Shown piece by piece: positions 45,334 to 53,802 of a stretch of DNA of 60,197 bases (positions are counted from its first letter, which is position 1; each line of letters starts with the position of its first letter). The DNA is from Blastocatellia bacterium. Lineage in GTDB: Bacteria; Acidobacteriota; Blastocatellia; Chloracidobacteriales; Chloracidobacteriaceae. The position numbers and the translations under genes were made by a program. The stretch spans positions 1 through 60,197 of the forward strand of contig JAIBAN010000046.1 in NCBI GenBank assembly GCA_019695185.1, written 5' to 3'. Under the pieces are notes generated by a model that did not search any database, was not told the DNA's origin, and saw only the letters and a program-made list of their open reading frames with translations.

Positions 45334-47361
45334 TTACACGGAAATCCGTTCCAAAGCGGTGGCAACATCCAACGCAGTGGCAAACCGTGCTTCGGGAGTT
45401 TTGGCCAGTGCGCGGTTGATAACGGCGATCAACGCCGGCGGCGTTCCGGGCCGGATTCGTTCAATCGGAGTCGGTTCGGCGCGGGTGATGGCATCAATGA
45501 TTTGAAAATAGGTTGACCCGTCAAACGGAAGTTTACCGGTGACGATTTCATAAAGCACGATACCCAGCGAAAAAATGTCGCTCGCCGGCCCGATTTCACC
45601 CTGCCCGGTGGCCTGTTCGGGTGACATGTAGGTCACGGTTCCCACCAGAATGCCCGGCTCTGTGATGTCCGGAATCGAAACCGCCAGGCTTTCGTCCTGC
45701 GAATCGTTTTTGCGCAGATTAAACAGCCCGTGCTTGGCCAGGCCAAAATCAAGCACCTTCAAAATGCCTGATTTATTGACCAGCAGGTTCGACGATTTGA
45801 TGTCACGGTGAACAATTCCATTGGCGTGCGCTTCATAAAGCGCCCGTGCCGCCTGTGCTCCGATATGTATGATGTCGGCAAAGGGGAGCGGCCCTGACTC
45901 CTTAATCCATTGTATCAGCGTCCGGCCCCGGACGTATTCCATGACCAGATAGGGAACTTCACGGAGTTCGCCGATTTCATAAATTGTGGCGATATTCGGG
46001 TGATTAAGGCTGGAGGCCGTGCGGGCTTCGCGGACAAAACGGCGGCGGATTTCCTGGTCGCTGGCATATTTGGCCTTGAGGATTTTAATGGCAACGTGGC
46101 GGCCCAGTTCGGTGTCGCGGGCCAGAAAAACATCGCCCATGCCCCCTCCGCCAATGCGCTCCCGAACTAAAAACCGCCCGATTTGTTGTGGAACGGCAGC
46201 CTGCGCCTGCTGGGCCATCATCGTGTCAAGTCGCCGGGTAATATCTCCTGAAAGACGGCTGCGGTCGATGGCGGGGTCGGTGGCAGGCAGGTCGAGGGTC
46301 GGAATTTCCTGACTGGGGACAGGTGCATAGCCTCCGGTCGGCGTGGTTGAAAATCGGGGTGCGCGATTGGCCAAATCCACAAACCGTTTGGAAAAAAGCC
46401 GGACCCGGCCTTGTTCTTCAATCACATAACCAGCCCGGCGCATATCCTCAAACAGATGGGTTTGCTCTTTGGGAACCGGGCGATTTTCCGCAATCGCCTT
46501 GCAGACTTCGCGTTTTTCCTCGTCAAAATGATCCCATAAATAGCGGAAATGAGCGCGGGCTTCGTCGTGAAAGGTGTCATCCACCGCCTGCCGGTCAAGG
46601 GTTCCGTCCTGGAGATGTTCAAAATAGCTTGAACAGGCAATCTGCAAAAAAAACGGGAACTGGCCGCCGAGCAGTTTGATCTCATCCGCGTAGGGTTCCA
46701 GCGGAATTCCTGCCGCTGCCGAGGGTTTGACAATCAGTTCGTTGGTTTCATCCTGCGTAAAAGGCCGCAGATAGATATTGGTGAAAATATTGAAAAATGG
46801 TGAATCGGCAATCTGGTCGGCGTGGCAGAGTTCCTGGAGGTCACGGCCCGACGACGTAATGTAGGCCACCTCGTAATTGTTGGCGAGCGACCGCAAAAAG
46901 GCGAAAAAGTCCGCCGAAAAGGCCCGGTTTGAAGTCAGTACGTCAAACTCGTCAAAAACCGCGATGAGCTTCAGTTTTCGCTGCTGCAGGATGTCGAGCG
47001 CATCCCGCACCCCGTCAAAGCTGCCTTCCACATGCAGGCTGCCGGTTTCCAAAACCCGCCGCAACTGTTGCAGCCATTCTTCCAGAAAATCCTGCAACGA
47101 AAGATTTCGTCGTTGTTGCAGGTCCATAAAAAGGAAAATGTAGGCTTCGGGACGGTCCAAGAACTGCCGTTGCACCGTCGGAGTACATAAATAATTCAGC
47201 AATGAGGATTTACCGATACGCCGGTCACCGACAATCGAAATGGATTGCGGGCGCGAAGCCCCAATCCGCGAGAAAATCCGCGAGACTTCCCGGCGGCGTC
47301 CGAAAAACTGTGTGTAATCCTTGATGGAAACGCGATTGAGATAGGGGTTGGGGTTTGGCAT
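45334..47361 (-). CDS. AAA/STAND ATPase fused to a C-terminal Ser/Thr kinase
   Basis: A 675-residue protein. Residues about 15-345 are an archaeal-type ATPase_2-like STAND domain: FFGRRREVSRIF, Walker A GDRRIGKS at 45-52, Walker B LIAVFDEFDVL, sensor ITSSGRDL, and a winged-helix part (MRRAGYVIEEQGRVRLFS). After a short linker, residues about 395-675 are a full kinase: GGGGMGDVF, HVAIKIL, HRDIKSSN, DFG, TVTYMSPEQ. ATPase in front of the kinase is the reverse of common STAND kinases. ATG 47361 is preferred to GTG 47364. The GGACTGA repeat begins 9 bases upstream. Confidence 0.9.
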   Translation of the reverse strand: MPNPNPYLNRVSIKDYTQFFGRRREVSRIFSRIGASRPQSISIVGDRRIGKSSLLNYLCTPTVQRQFLDRPEAYIFLFMDLQQRRNLSLQDFLEEWLQQLRRVLETGSLHVEGSFDGVRDALDILQQRKLKLIAVFDEFDVLTSNRAFSADFFAFLRSLANNYEVAYITSSGRDLQELCHADQIADSPFFNIFTNIYLRPFTQDETNELIVKPSAAAGIPLEPYADEIKLLGGQFPFFLQIACSSYFEHLQDGTLDRQAVDDTFHDEARAHFRYLWDHFDEEKREVCKAIAENRPVPKEQTHLFEDMRRAGYVIEEQGRVRLFSKRFVDLANRAPRFSTTPTGGYAPVPSQEIPTLDLPATDPAIDRSRLSGDITRRLDTMMAQQAQAAVPQQIGRFLVRERIGGGGMGDVFLARDTELGRHVAIKILKAKYASDQEIRRRFVREARTASSLNHPNIATIYEIGELREVPYLVMEYVRGRTLIQWIKESGPLPFADIIHIGAQAARALYEAHANGIVHRDIKSSNLLVNKSGILKVLDFGLAKHGLFNLRKNDSQDESLAVSIPDITEPGILVGTVTYMSPEQATGQGEIGPASDIFSLGIVLYEIVTGKLPFDGSTYFQIIDAITRAEPTPIERIRPGTPPALIAVINRALAKTPEARFATALDVATALERISV

Positions 47362-47370
47362 CACAAAAAC

Positions 47371-47522
47371 CAGGACTGAGGACCAATCAGGACTGAGGAC
47401 TATTCAGGACTGAGGACTGAGGACTGAGGACTGAGTTCCTTCCTTCGAGAAGTCATTATCTTTGAACCACGAAGAATTTAATTAATTGTTCCTCAGTCCT
47501 CAGTCCTCAGTCCTCAGTCCTG
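47371..47522. repeat. Inverted heptamer arrays, unit GGACTGA
   Basis: Left arm 47371-47436 is long and interrupted (blocks separated by CAATCA and TATTCA). The right arm 47490-47522 is uninterrupted. Spacer about 53 bases, between the parvulin and ATPase-kinase genes. Confidence 0.92.
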
Positions 47523-47532
47523 TTTTGGTTCT

Positions 47533-48051
47533 TTATTTCTTTCGCAGCATAACGTGGTATCCGTATTGGGATTCCACCAAATCAATATTTCCCGGACTCA
47601 TTCCAATCGCACAGGCCACAAAGTCCTTGTTGAATCCTTTGCGGGCCTTGCCCGGAATTTCATAAAAGCCGGGAAACATATTGTACTTGCTGTCATTCAT
47701 TTTGTTTGGGTCGTCACTGTATTTGGTGACCAATTTATTGAAGTCTTCACAGTTACGGGTCCGTTCAAGCAGTTCTTTAGCCAGCTTTTCGGCCTCTTCT
47801 TTGGTTCGAGGAGTGGCCAGTTTCACATTCCCTTTGTTACCGACAAAGGAAATCAGAATGTGCTGGATTTCGACCGTACCGGGGTCTTCGGCAGGTTTCA
47901 CCGGTTTGGTTTTGGCCGGGTCACAGTCCTTGACCTCTTTCTTGGTGACTTTCTTTTCTTCTTCGGGTTTTTCCACAAAAGAACTTTTGGGTTCGCCGCA
48001 GGCAGCGACAAACGTCAAGCACGCCAACACAACCAGGGTCAGTTTCCGCAT
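47533..48051 (-). CDS. Parvulin-type peptidyl-prolyl isomerase lipoprotein
   Basis: A 172-residue lipoprotein: lipobox FVAAC (Cys18), a charged Lys/Glu linker, then a single PpiC rotamase domain: VEIQHILISF, EEAEKLAKELL, DFNKLVTKYSDDP and YGYHVMLRKK. Likely a periplasmic, membrane-anchored folding factor for exported proteins. Confidence 0.88.
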   Translation of the reverse strand: MRKLTLVVLACLTFVAACGEPKSSFVEKPEEEKKVTKKEVKDCDPAKTKPVKPAEDPGTVEIQHILISFVGNKGNVKLATPRTKEEAEKLAKELLERTRNCEDFNKLVTKYSDDPNKMNDSKYNMFPGFYEIPGKARKGFNKDFVACAIGMSPGNIDLVESQYGYHVMLRKK

Positions 48052-48195
48052 AAATTTTTCCTCAAGTTGAAGTTTCAGGGCGGAGTCTTGAGTTTTTGAA
48101 CCGAGTTTCGAGTAAAAAATGACTTTGCAAAGGACAACTGCACCAAATTTGAAAACCCAAAACCCTCACGGGAAAACTAGCCCAGCAGGGTAACG

Positions 48196-48266
48196 GGTGA
48201 CAAGTGACAGGTGACAGGAAAAACCTCTTTAGTTTTACTTGTTATCTGTCACCTGTCACTTGTCAC
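48196..48266. repeat. Inverted heptamer arrays, unit GTGACAG
   Basis: Left arm 48196-48218, right arm 48242-48266, spacer 23 bases, the closest pair. The right arm supplies the last codons and the TGA stop of mqnD. Confidence 0.9.
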
Positions 48267-49062
48267 GCTCAAGGGCTTTGGCGCGTGTCAGCAGTTCATT
48301 GACGGCAGCCCAGCCTTCCGGCCCCAAATCCAAACTGAACTCATTGACATAGAGGCCAATATGCTGGGCCTGTACCTGCAGACTCATTTCCTGAGCGTGT
48401 TGGGAAATATAGGGCTGGACCAGTTCCGGATGGGTCCGGGCAAAGGTGAGGCTTTCGGCAATGCCGTGCTCAAGGGCGGAAATGGTTTCGGCTCCCAGTG
48501 ACCGCTTGGCCAGAATCCCCCCCAGCGGAATGGGTTTGCCGGTGGTGTGTTCCCACCAGTCGCCCAGGTCAACCACCTGATGCAATCCATACTGGGAAAA
48601 TGTGAAGCGGCTTTCGTGGATGATAACCCCGGCGTCAAACTCACCTGCCGCCACTGCCGGCATGATGTGGTCAAAGGGAAGCGATTGAATATCAGTCAAT
48701 TGAGGCGCAAACAGACGGGTCAGCAAATGGGCTGTGGTCCGTTTTCCAGGCGTTACGACCCGTTTGGTTGCCAGTTCCACCGGGGTGAGCGGAGTTCGGG
48801 AAACAATCAGCGGCCCGCACCCACGGCCCAAAGCACCTCCGCTGGAAAGAATCTGATACTGGGTTTCCAATCCGGCAGCAATCACCGCATAGGAGACCTT
48901 GGTCACATCCAGGGTTTCCCGAAGGGCCAGTTGGTTGAGCGTCTCGACATCCTCCAGCCTGATTTCAAACTCAAGTCCGGGAATGCGAACCAGGCCGAGC
49001 GCCAATGCGCCGAAAATATAGGTGTCGTTGGGACAGGGCGAGTAACCAAGGGTGAGCTTCAT
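48256..49062 (-). CDS. mqnD: 1,4-dihydroxy-6-naphthoate synthase (futalosine pathway)
   Basis: A 268-residue MqnD protein, with the typical start LTLGYSPCPNDTYIFGAL and later SSGGALGRGCGPLIV, PGKRTTAHLL and GVIIHESRFTF. MqnD makes 1,4-dihydroxy-6-naphthoate from cyclic dehypoxanthine futalosine in menaquinone synthesis. The C-terminus ALERDK and the stop TGA are read from the GTGACAG repeat. No other mqn gene is next to it. Confidence 0.92.
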   Translation of the reverse strand: MKLTLGYSPCPNDTYIFGALALGLVRIPGLEFEIRLEDVETLNQLALRETLDVTKVSYAVIAAGLETQYQILSSGGALGRGCGPLIVSRTPLTPVELATKRVVTPGKRTTAHLLTRLFAPQLTDIQSLPFDHIMPAVAAGEFDAGVIIHESRFTFSQYGLHQVVDLGDWWEHTTGKPIPLGGILAKRSLGAETISALEHGIAESLTFARTHPELVQPYISQHAQEMSLQVQAQHIGLYVNEFSLDLGPEGWAAVNELLTRAKALERDK

Positions 49063-49068
49063 ATTTTT

Positions 49069-49188
49069 AGGACTGAGGGTTGAGGACTGAGGACTGAGTA
49101 TTCATTTGTTACAGTTTTAATAATTCCAAGGATGTGCCTTGGATGTGCCTTAAAAAACTCAGTCCTCGGTCCTCAGTCCTCAGTCCTT
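49069..49188. repeat. Inverted heptamer arrays, unit GGACTGA
   Basis: Left arm 49069-49098, right arm 49157-49188. The 58-base spacer contains a tandem duplication of GGATGTGCCTT (49130-49151). Lies between scpB and mqnD. Confidence 0.92.
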
Positions 49189-49192
49189 GATT

Positions 49193-49732
49193 TTAGGTGG
49201 ATGCCACCAAATCTTCCAAATCCTCGATATTGGGCAGGCCGTTCAGGTCTTTAAGCCCGAACTGGAGCAGAAAATCTTTTGATGTGCCATAGAGCATGGG
49301 TCTTCCGACACATTCCTTGCGTCCTTTTGGCACAATCAATTTCCGGTCCAACAGGGTTTTGATGGCTGAGGAGGAGTTGACGCCACGAATTTCCAGAATC
49401 TCCGGAATCGTAATGGGCTGCTTGTAAGCAATCACCGCCAGCGTTTCCAGTGCCGCCAACGAAAGTTTCGCCGAGGGACGGGATTTGGCATAACGGCGCA
49501 GGTATTCGTGAAATTCCGGTTTGGTGGAAATCCGCCAGCCTCCGGCGATTTCACGCAGTTCAAGACCGGTTGCCCGCTCCCGATAATCCATTTCCAAATG
49601 CTGCAAGGCAATTTCAACATCCGCCACCGAGGCTTCCACATCCAGCAACTCACACAAATGGCGGGTTGTAATAGGTTCCTCGGCAATAAAGATAATGGAT
49701 TCAATGATGGCTTTCAGTTCTTCAAGTTTCAT
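49193..49732 (-). CDS. scpB: Segregation and condensation protein ScpB
   Basis: A 179-residue ScpB with two winged-helix domains (LKAIIESIIFIAEEPIT at the start, later LETLAVIAYKQPITIPEI and RGVNS). It binds ScpA and SMC in the condensin complex that organises the chromosome. ATG 49732 lies 10 bases after the stop of the S66 peptidase gene, so they form an operon. scpA is not in view. Confidence 0.93.
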   Translation of the reverse strand: MKLEELKAIIESIIFIAEEPITTRHLCELLDVEASVADVEIALQHLEMDYRERATGLELREIAGGWRISTKPEFHEYLRRYAKSRPSAKLSLAALETLAVIAYKQPITIPEILEIRGVNSSSAIKTLLDRKLIVPKGRKECVGRPMLYGTSKDFLLQFGLKDLNGLPNIEDLEDLVAST

Positions 49733-49742
49733 ACCAAACGAA

Positions 49743-50663
49743 TTACAGACAGGCAGCTTCCAAAACCTCAATCGTCCCGGCATTGGCATTCATCACCACC
49801 GAAACCCCCAGCGGAAGAGTTCGGTTGTGATGTTCGCTGTGACCGGAACGCCAGCCGGATAAAATCGGAATGGAATATTCCTGCAAGGCGTCAAACAAAA
49901 TGTCATCCAGTTCATATCCCTGGTCTCTGTGTTGCTGGCAATCAGACATTTCACCAAAAACCACGCCTCGCACCTGGTCAAACATCCCGGCCAGTTTCAG
50001 TTGTTGCAACAAGCGGTCAATCTGATAGGGCTTGGTTCCGGTATCTTCCAGAAATAGAATTGAATCCGTGGTGTCAAGCTGCCAGGGTGTGCCAATCAGG
50101 GAAGCAACCAGGGTCAGACACCCGCCCACCAGCCGTCCGCCGACCCCGCCACCCACCAGAGTTCGGGTTTCGGGTGAGGAAAGCAATCCAGCCGGATGCT
50201 GGCTGCCGACGACGCGGGTGAATGAGTTGAGGTCGTAATGGTCAGCGCCTCCGGCAAAATCCTTGGCGACCATCGGACCATGAAACGTAACCAGTTCACA
50301 GGTTTTCCACAGGTAACAATGAAGCACGGTTATATCGCTGTATCCCAAAAAAACTTTGGGATGATTGCGAAAAACCGTCGGGTCCAGATGGGGCAACAAA
50401 GGCAGGCAGCCATAACCGCCTCTGGCAGCAAAAATGGCATCAACCTCCGGGTTGGCCCACATTTCGTGCAATTCATTCACCCGGCGCTCGATGGAGCCGG
50501 CGGTAAATCGTTCTTTGGAGACAATATCGGGCCGATACCGCACTTTGTAGCCCAGTCGCTCAAGTTCGGCGATGCCAGCGTGCAGCAAGTCCGGCTTGAG
50601 ATTGCTGGCTGGGGCAACCAGACCGATGGTGTCTCCGGGTTTAAGTCGCGTAGGTTTCATCAT
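49743..50663 (-). CDS. Muramoyltetrapeptide LD-carboxypeptidase (S66)
   Basis: A 306-residue peptidase: LKPGDTIGLVAPAS start, AARGGYGCLPLLPHLD, nucleophile Ser in LGYSDITVL, Glu in ILFLEDTG, and His in SGHSEHHN, the Ser-Glu-His triad of S66. It removes the terminal D-Ala from murein tetrapeptides in peptidoglycan recycling. The TTCAGGG array begins 2 bases before its ATG, so there is no room for a ribosome-binding site. Confidence 0.9.
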   Translation of the reverse strand: MMKPTRLKPGDTIGLVAPASNLKPDLLHAGIAELERLGYKVRYRPDIVSKERFTAGSIERRVNELHEMWANPEVDAIFAARGGYGCLPLLPHLDPTVFRNHPKVFLGYSDITVLHCYLWKTCELVTFHGPMVAKDFAGGADHYDLNSFTRVVGSQHPAGLLSSPETRTLVGGGVGGRLVGGCLTLVASLIGTPWQLDTTDSILFLEDTGTKPYQIDRLLQQLKLAGMFDQVRGVVFGEMSDCQQHRDQGYELDDILFDALQEYSIPILSGWRSGHSEHHNRTLPLGVSVVMNANAGTIEVLEAACL

Positions 50664-50664
50664 T

Positions 50665-50806
50665 CGGGTTCAGGGTTCAGGGTTCAGGGTTCAGGGTTCA
50701 GGGTTCAGGGTTCAGGGGTTTCGAATACCAGGAGAGTTAAAGCTCTGCATGGAACTTTCATTGTCCATTGTCCATTTAATAGCCCAAGACCCTGAACCCT
50801 GAACCT
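50665..50806. repeat. Inverted heptamer arrays, unit TTCAGGG
   Basis: Left arm 50665-50720 (eight GGG runs, longest TTCAGGG array here), right arm 50788-50806, spacer about 67 bases. It lies between the divergent S66 and AidB-like genes. Confidence 0.92.
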
Positions 50807-50991
50807 CTCAGTCCTTATTCCGGCAGAAACTTTCAAAAGGGTTTTGTTGGCACAGTTTTCATTGTTCACCGGGTCCTTTCAAGCAAAAAAACCGAAAACC
50901 ACCTGCTTTACCTTGCGGAAAGGGTGTGCCGATGGATAAAAAACAGGTTTGAACCCTACACTTTGAACTTCCAACAGCCTTCCGAAGAACC

Positions 50992-52698
50992 ATGGCGCAC
51001 TTAAAAGATTTTCGCGGAATTGAAAACACCAATTTTTTCACGCTGAACAGCGGGTTGCAGACCCTGCTCGCGGATTTACTGAAACCTGATGACCGGGCAG
51101 AGGTTTTTGCCTCCTTGCAGGAATGCGGAGAACTGGCCGGAGGGCGCTGGAACGAGCTGGCTCGTTTAGGCAGTCAAACCGAGCAGTTGCCCAAAATCCT
51201 CAAACTGGACCGGGTGGGAAATCCAATTGAGCGGATTGAATTCAGTCCCTACACCAGCCAGTTGCGCCGTGAGGTGGCCGAATTCGGACTGTTGACCCAA
51301 ACCAAAAACGAACTGCACAAATTTGCCTTCATTTATCTACTGGCTCACAACGGCGAAGCCTCTTTGACCTGCCCGATTAGCTGTACTGACGGCCTGGTGC
51401 GGGTTCTCGAAGCCAAAGGCACGGAAACGTTGCAAGCCACCTATCTGCCACATCTGCGTTCGACTGAAACACCTTTTGCCGGGGCCCAGTTTGTCACCGA
51501 GCGAACCGGTGGGTCGGATGTCGGATCCATCGAAATGCAGGCTCGCCACAATGGTGACGGTTCCTGGCTGCTGACCGGGGAAAAATGGTTCTGTTCCAAT
51601 CCGGATGAATTCTTTGCCGTGGCAGCCCGCCCCGTCGGCGCACAGCCCGGCACGACCGGTTTGGCCCTCTTCTTTGTCCCCCGTCGGTTGCCCGACGGCA
51701 GACTGAACCGAATTTCCTTCCGGCGCTTGAAAAACAAACTTGGCACCCAATCACTGCCAACGGCGGAACTGGCTTTTGAGGGAGCCACCGGATATTTGAT
51801 TGGCGAGGCTGACGAAGGATTCAAAACCCTGATGAATTACGTCCTCAATGCCTCGCGCATTCACAATGCCGTCAATGCCTGCGGCATTTTGCACCGGGCC
51901 TTTTTGGAAGCCCGCAACTATACCCGGCAACGAGAAGCCTTTGGCCAGCCCATCGGAGCCTTTCCGCTGGTTCAGGAATCACTTGTCACCCTGCTGGCGC
52001 GCTCCTGGCGCACCCGCACCTTGACCTTCCGGTTGATTGCTTTGGTGGACCACTACGGACTGGTTCCCGAAGCACCGGAGCAGGCCCTCTGGCAACGATT
52101 TTTGGTGAATCTGGCCAAATATCGGACGGCTGTCATTCTGGCTGAATCCGTCAAGGATGCCATTTTGCATTTCGGCGGCAACGGAATTGTCGAGGATTTC
52201 AGCATTCTGCCCCGCCTGCTGCGCGATGCCATGATTATCGAAACCTGGGAAGGTCCACATAACACCCTGTGCCTGCAAATTTTACGCGATGGGGCGCGGT
52301 CCGGCCTGTTTGACCGCTGGCGCAGTGAGGTGGGTCACGTTTTGGCACTTTGGCCAAGCGATTTTCTGAGTGTCACCCGTCAACGCTATGCCACTGCTTT
52401 TGAACAGGTCTGCACCATGCTCACCCGCAAGGATTTTGCCAAACCTGCCTGGGCAGAACGGAACGCCCGCCGGTTTACCGACTACCTGGGCGGGTTGCTG
52501 GAACTGGGCTGGATGGTTGAAATTGCGGTCAAACGCCACAACACGGATGCCACTGCGGCTGTGCTGGCGGCGGTTGCCTGCACTGAGCTCTTCCCGGACG
52601 AAAATGCCTTTGCTCACCCGCTTTTTGATATGGTGGGCGAACATGCCCAGGCGTTGATTGACAAAACACCGTTCCAGCTTGATGTGACAAATTTCTAA
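50992..52698 (+). CDS. AidB/DcaA-type acyl-CoA dehydrogenase
   Basis: A 568-residue flavoprotein, longer than standard acyl-CoA dehydrogenases. Signatures: FVTERTGGSDVGSIEMQA, LLTGEKWFCSN, GIVEDFSILPRLLRDA followed by ETWEGPHN. The EGPHN in place of EGTSE is typical of the AidB branch. AidB-type enzymes are associated with protection from alkylation damage or with unusual acyl-CoAs. The C-terminal helical extension (about 150 residues) is normal for the branch. Starts 327 bases from the S66 gene in the opposite direction. Confidence 0.88.
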   Translation: MAHLKDFRGIENTNFFTLNSGLQTLLADLLKPDDRAEVFASLQECGELAGGRWNELARLGSQTEQLPKILKLDRVGNPIERIEFSPYTSQLRREVAEFGLLTQTKNELHKFAFIYLLAHNGEASLTCPISCTDGLVRVLEAKGTETLQATYLPHLRSTETPFAGAQFVTERTGGSDVGSIEMQARHNGDGSWLLTGEKWFCSNPDEFFAVAARPVGAQPGTTGLALFFVPRRLPDGRLNRISFRRLKNKLGTQSLPTAELAFEGATGYLIGEADEGFKTLMNYVLNASRIHNAVNACGILHRAFLEARNYTRQREAFGQPIGAFPLVQESLVTLLARSWRTRTLTFRLIALVDHYGLVPEAPEQALWQRFLVNLAKYRTAVILAESVKDAILHFGGNGIVEDFSILPRLLRDAMIIETWEGPHNTLCLQILRDGARSGLFDRWRSEVGHVLALWPSDFLSVTRQRYATAFEQVCTMLTRKDFAKPAWAERNARRFTDYLGGLLELGWMVEIAVKRHNTDATAAVLAAVACTELFPDENAFAHPLFDMVGEHAQALIDKTPFQLDVTNF

Positions 52699-52701
52699 AG
52701 T

Positions 52702-52822
52702 TTTGAGTTCCGCCTTCAGGCGGCAGTTCTGAGTTCCGCGTTTACGCGGCAGTTGGATAACAACCTTCAGGTTGTTTTTCTGAAAAAGGAAGAAAAATCA
52801 GCCGCCTGAAGGCGGAACTCAA
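52702..52822. repeat. Compound inverted repeat built from 26-27 bp palindromic units (second copy)
   Basis: Two left units (GAGTTCCGCCTTCAGGCGGC and GAGTTCCGCGTTTACGCGGC, each followed by AGTT) and one right unit in opposite orientation (GCCGCCTGAAGGCGGAACTC). Central hairpin AACAACCTTCAGGTTGTT. Clearly related to the element at 13986-14158. Confidence 0.85.
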
Positions 52823-52830
52823 TACGCAGC

Positions 52831-52860
52831 ACTTAAAACTTAAAACTTAAAACTTAAACT
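52831..52860. repeat. Heptamer array, unit CTTAAAA
   Basis: Four units just before folD. AT-rich member of the 7-bp repeats; no opposite arm seen. Confidence 0.85.
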
Positions 52861-52877
52861 GCAACAGGAGACTCTAA

Positions 52878-53801
52878 GTGACGGCTCGATTGCTTGACGG
52901 GAAACTGGTTGGACAGAAAATCAAATCCGAAGCGGCTGAAATTGCCGCCCACCTGGCTGAAAAAGGGTTTCGCCCCGGACTCGCCGCCGTGCTCGTGGGT
53001 GATGACCCGGCTTCACGCACCTATGTTGGCAGCAAGGTGAAAACCTGTGCCGAACTGGGGCTGCATTCGGAAAAAATTGTCCTGCCTCAGACCACGACAA
53101 CGGCTGAACTGCTGGCTGTCGTGCGCGATTTGAATACACGGGCTGACATCCATGGCATTCTGGTCCAGATGCCGCTGCCGAAACAGATTGACGCGCAAAC
53201 CATCATCGAGGCCATTGACCCGGCCAAGGATGTGGACGGCTTTCATCCGATTAGCGCCGGCAAGTTGATGCTCAAACAGGACGGGTTTGTGCCCTGCACG
53301 CCGGCGGGAATCATTGAAATGCTCAAGTTTTACGACATCCCGTTGCGTGGGTGCCGGGCGGTGGTCCTCGGACGCAGCCACATTGTCGGCCTTCCGATGT
53401 CACTGTTGCTGTTGCACCGCGATGTCACTCTGACCGTGTGCCATTCCCGGACAGCCAACCCGGCCAAAATCGCCCATGAAGCCGATTTGGTTGTGGCCGC
53501 CATCGGGAAAACAGCTTTTGTCACCGGGGATTTTATCCGCGCCGATGCCACCGTGATTGATGTGGGCATCAACCGGGTGACGACTCCGGCAGAAGTCAAC
53601 GAATACTTCGGAGACGATACGGCTCGTCACGCTGATATTGAAAAGAAAGGCTACACACTCATCGGCGATGTGCATCCGCGCCATGCGCTGGAACGTGCAG
53701 CTTACTTTACCCCGGTTCCCGGCGGAGTCGGACCGCTCACGATTGCCATGCTGATGCGCAATACGGTTCGTTCAGCCGAAAACTTTGCCCGAAAGTCCTA
53801 G
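52878..53801 (+). CDS. folD: Bifunctional methylene-THF dehydrogenase/methenyl-THF cyclohydrolase FolD
   Basis: A 307-residue FolD; start GTG 52878 behind CAGGAG. Catalytic features: SRTYVGSKVKTC (the family's YxxxK), GILVQMPLP, DGFHP, PCTPAGIIEML, and the dinucleotide-binding GRSHIVGLPMS; the signature PGGVGPLTIAML is near the end. Interconverts 5,10-methylene- and 10-formyl-tetrahydrofolate. The next gene starts one base after its stop. Confidence 0.95.
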   Translation: MTARLLDGKLVGQKIKSEAAEIAAHLAEKGFRPGLAAVLVGDDPASRTYVGSKVKTCAELGLHSEKIVLPQTTTTAELLAVVRDLNTRADIHGILVQMPLPKQIDAQTIIEAIDPAKDVDGFHPISAGKLMLKQDGFVPCTPAGIIEMLKFYDIPLRGCRAVVLGRSHIVGLPMSLLLLHRDVTLTVCHSRTANPAKIAHEADLVVAAIGKTAFVTGDFIRADATVIDVGINRVTTPAEVNEYFGDDTARHADIEKKGYTLIGDVHPRHALERAAYFTPVPGGVGPLTIAMLMRNTVRSAENFARKS

Positions 53802-53802
53802 C

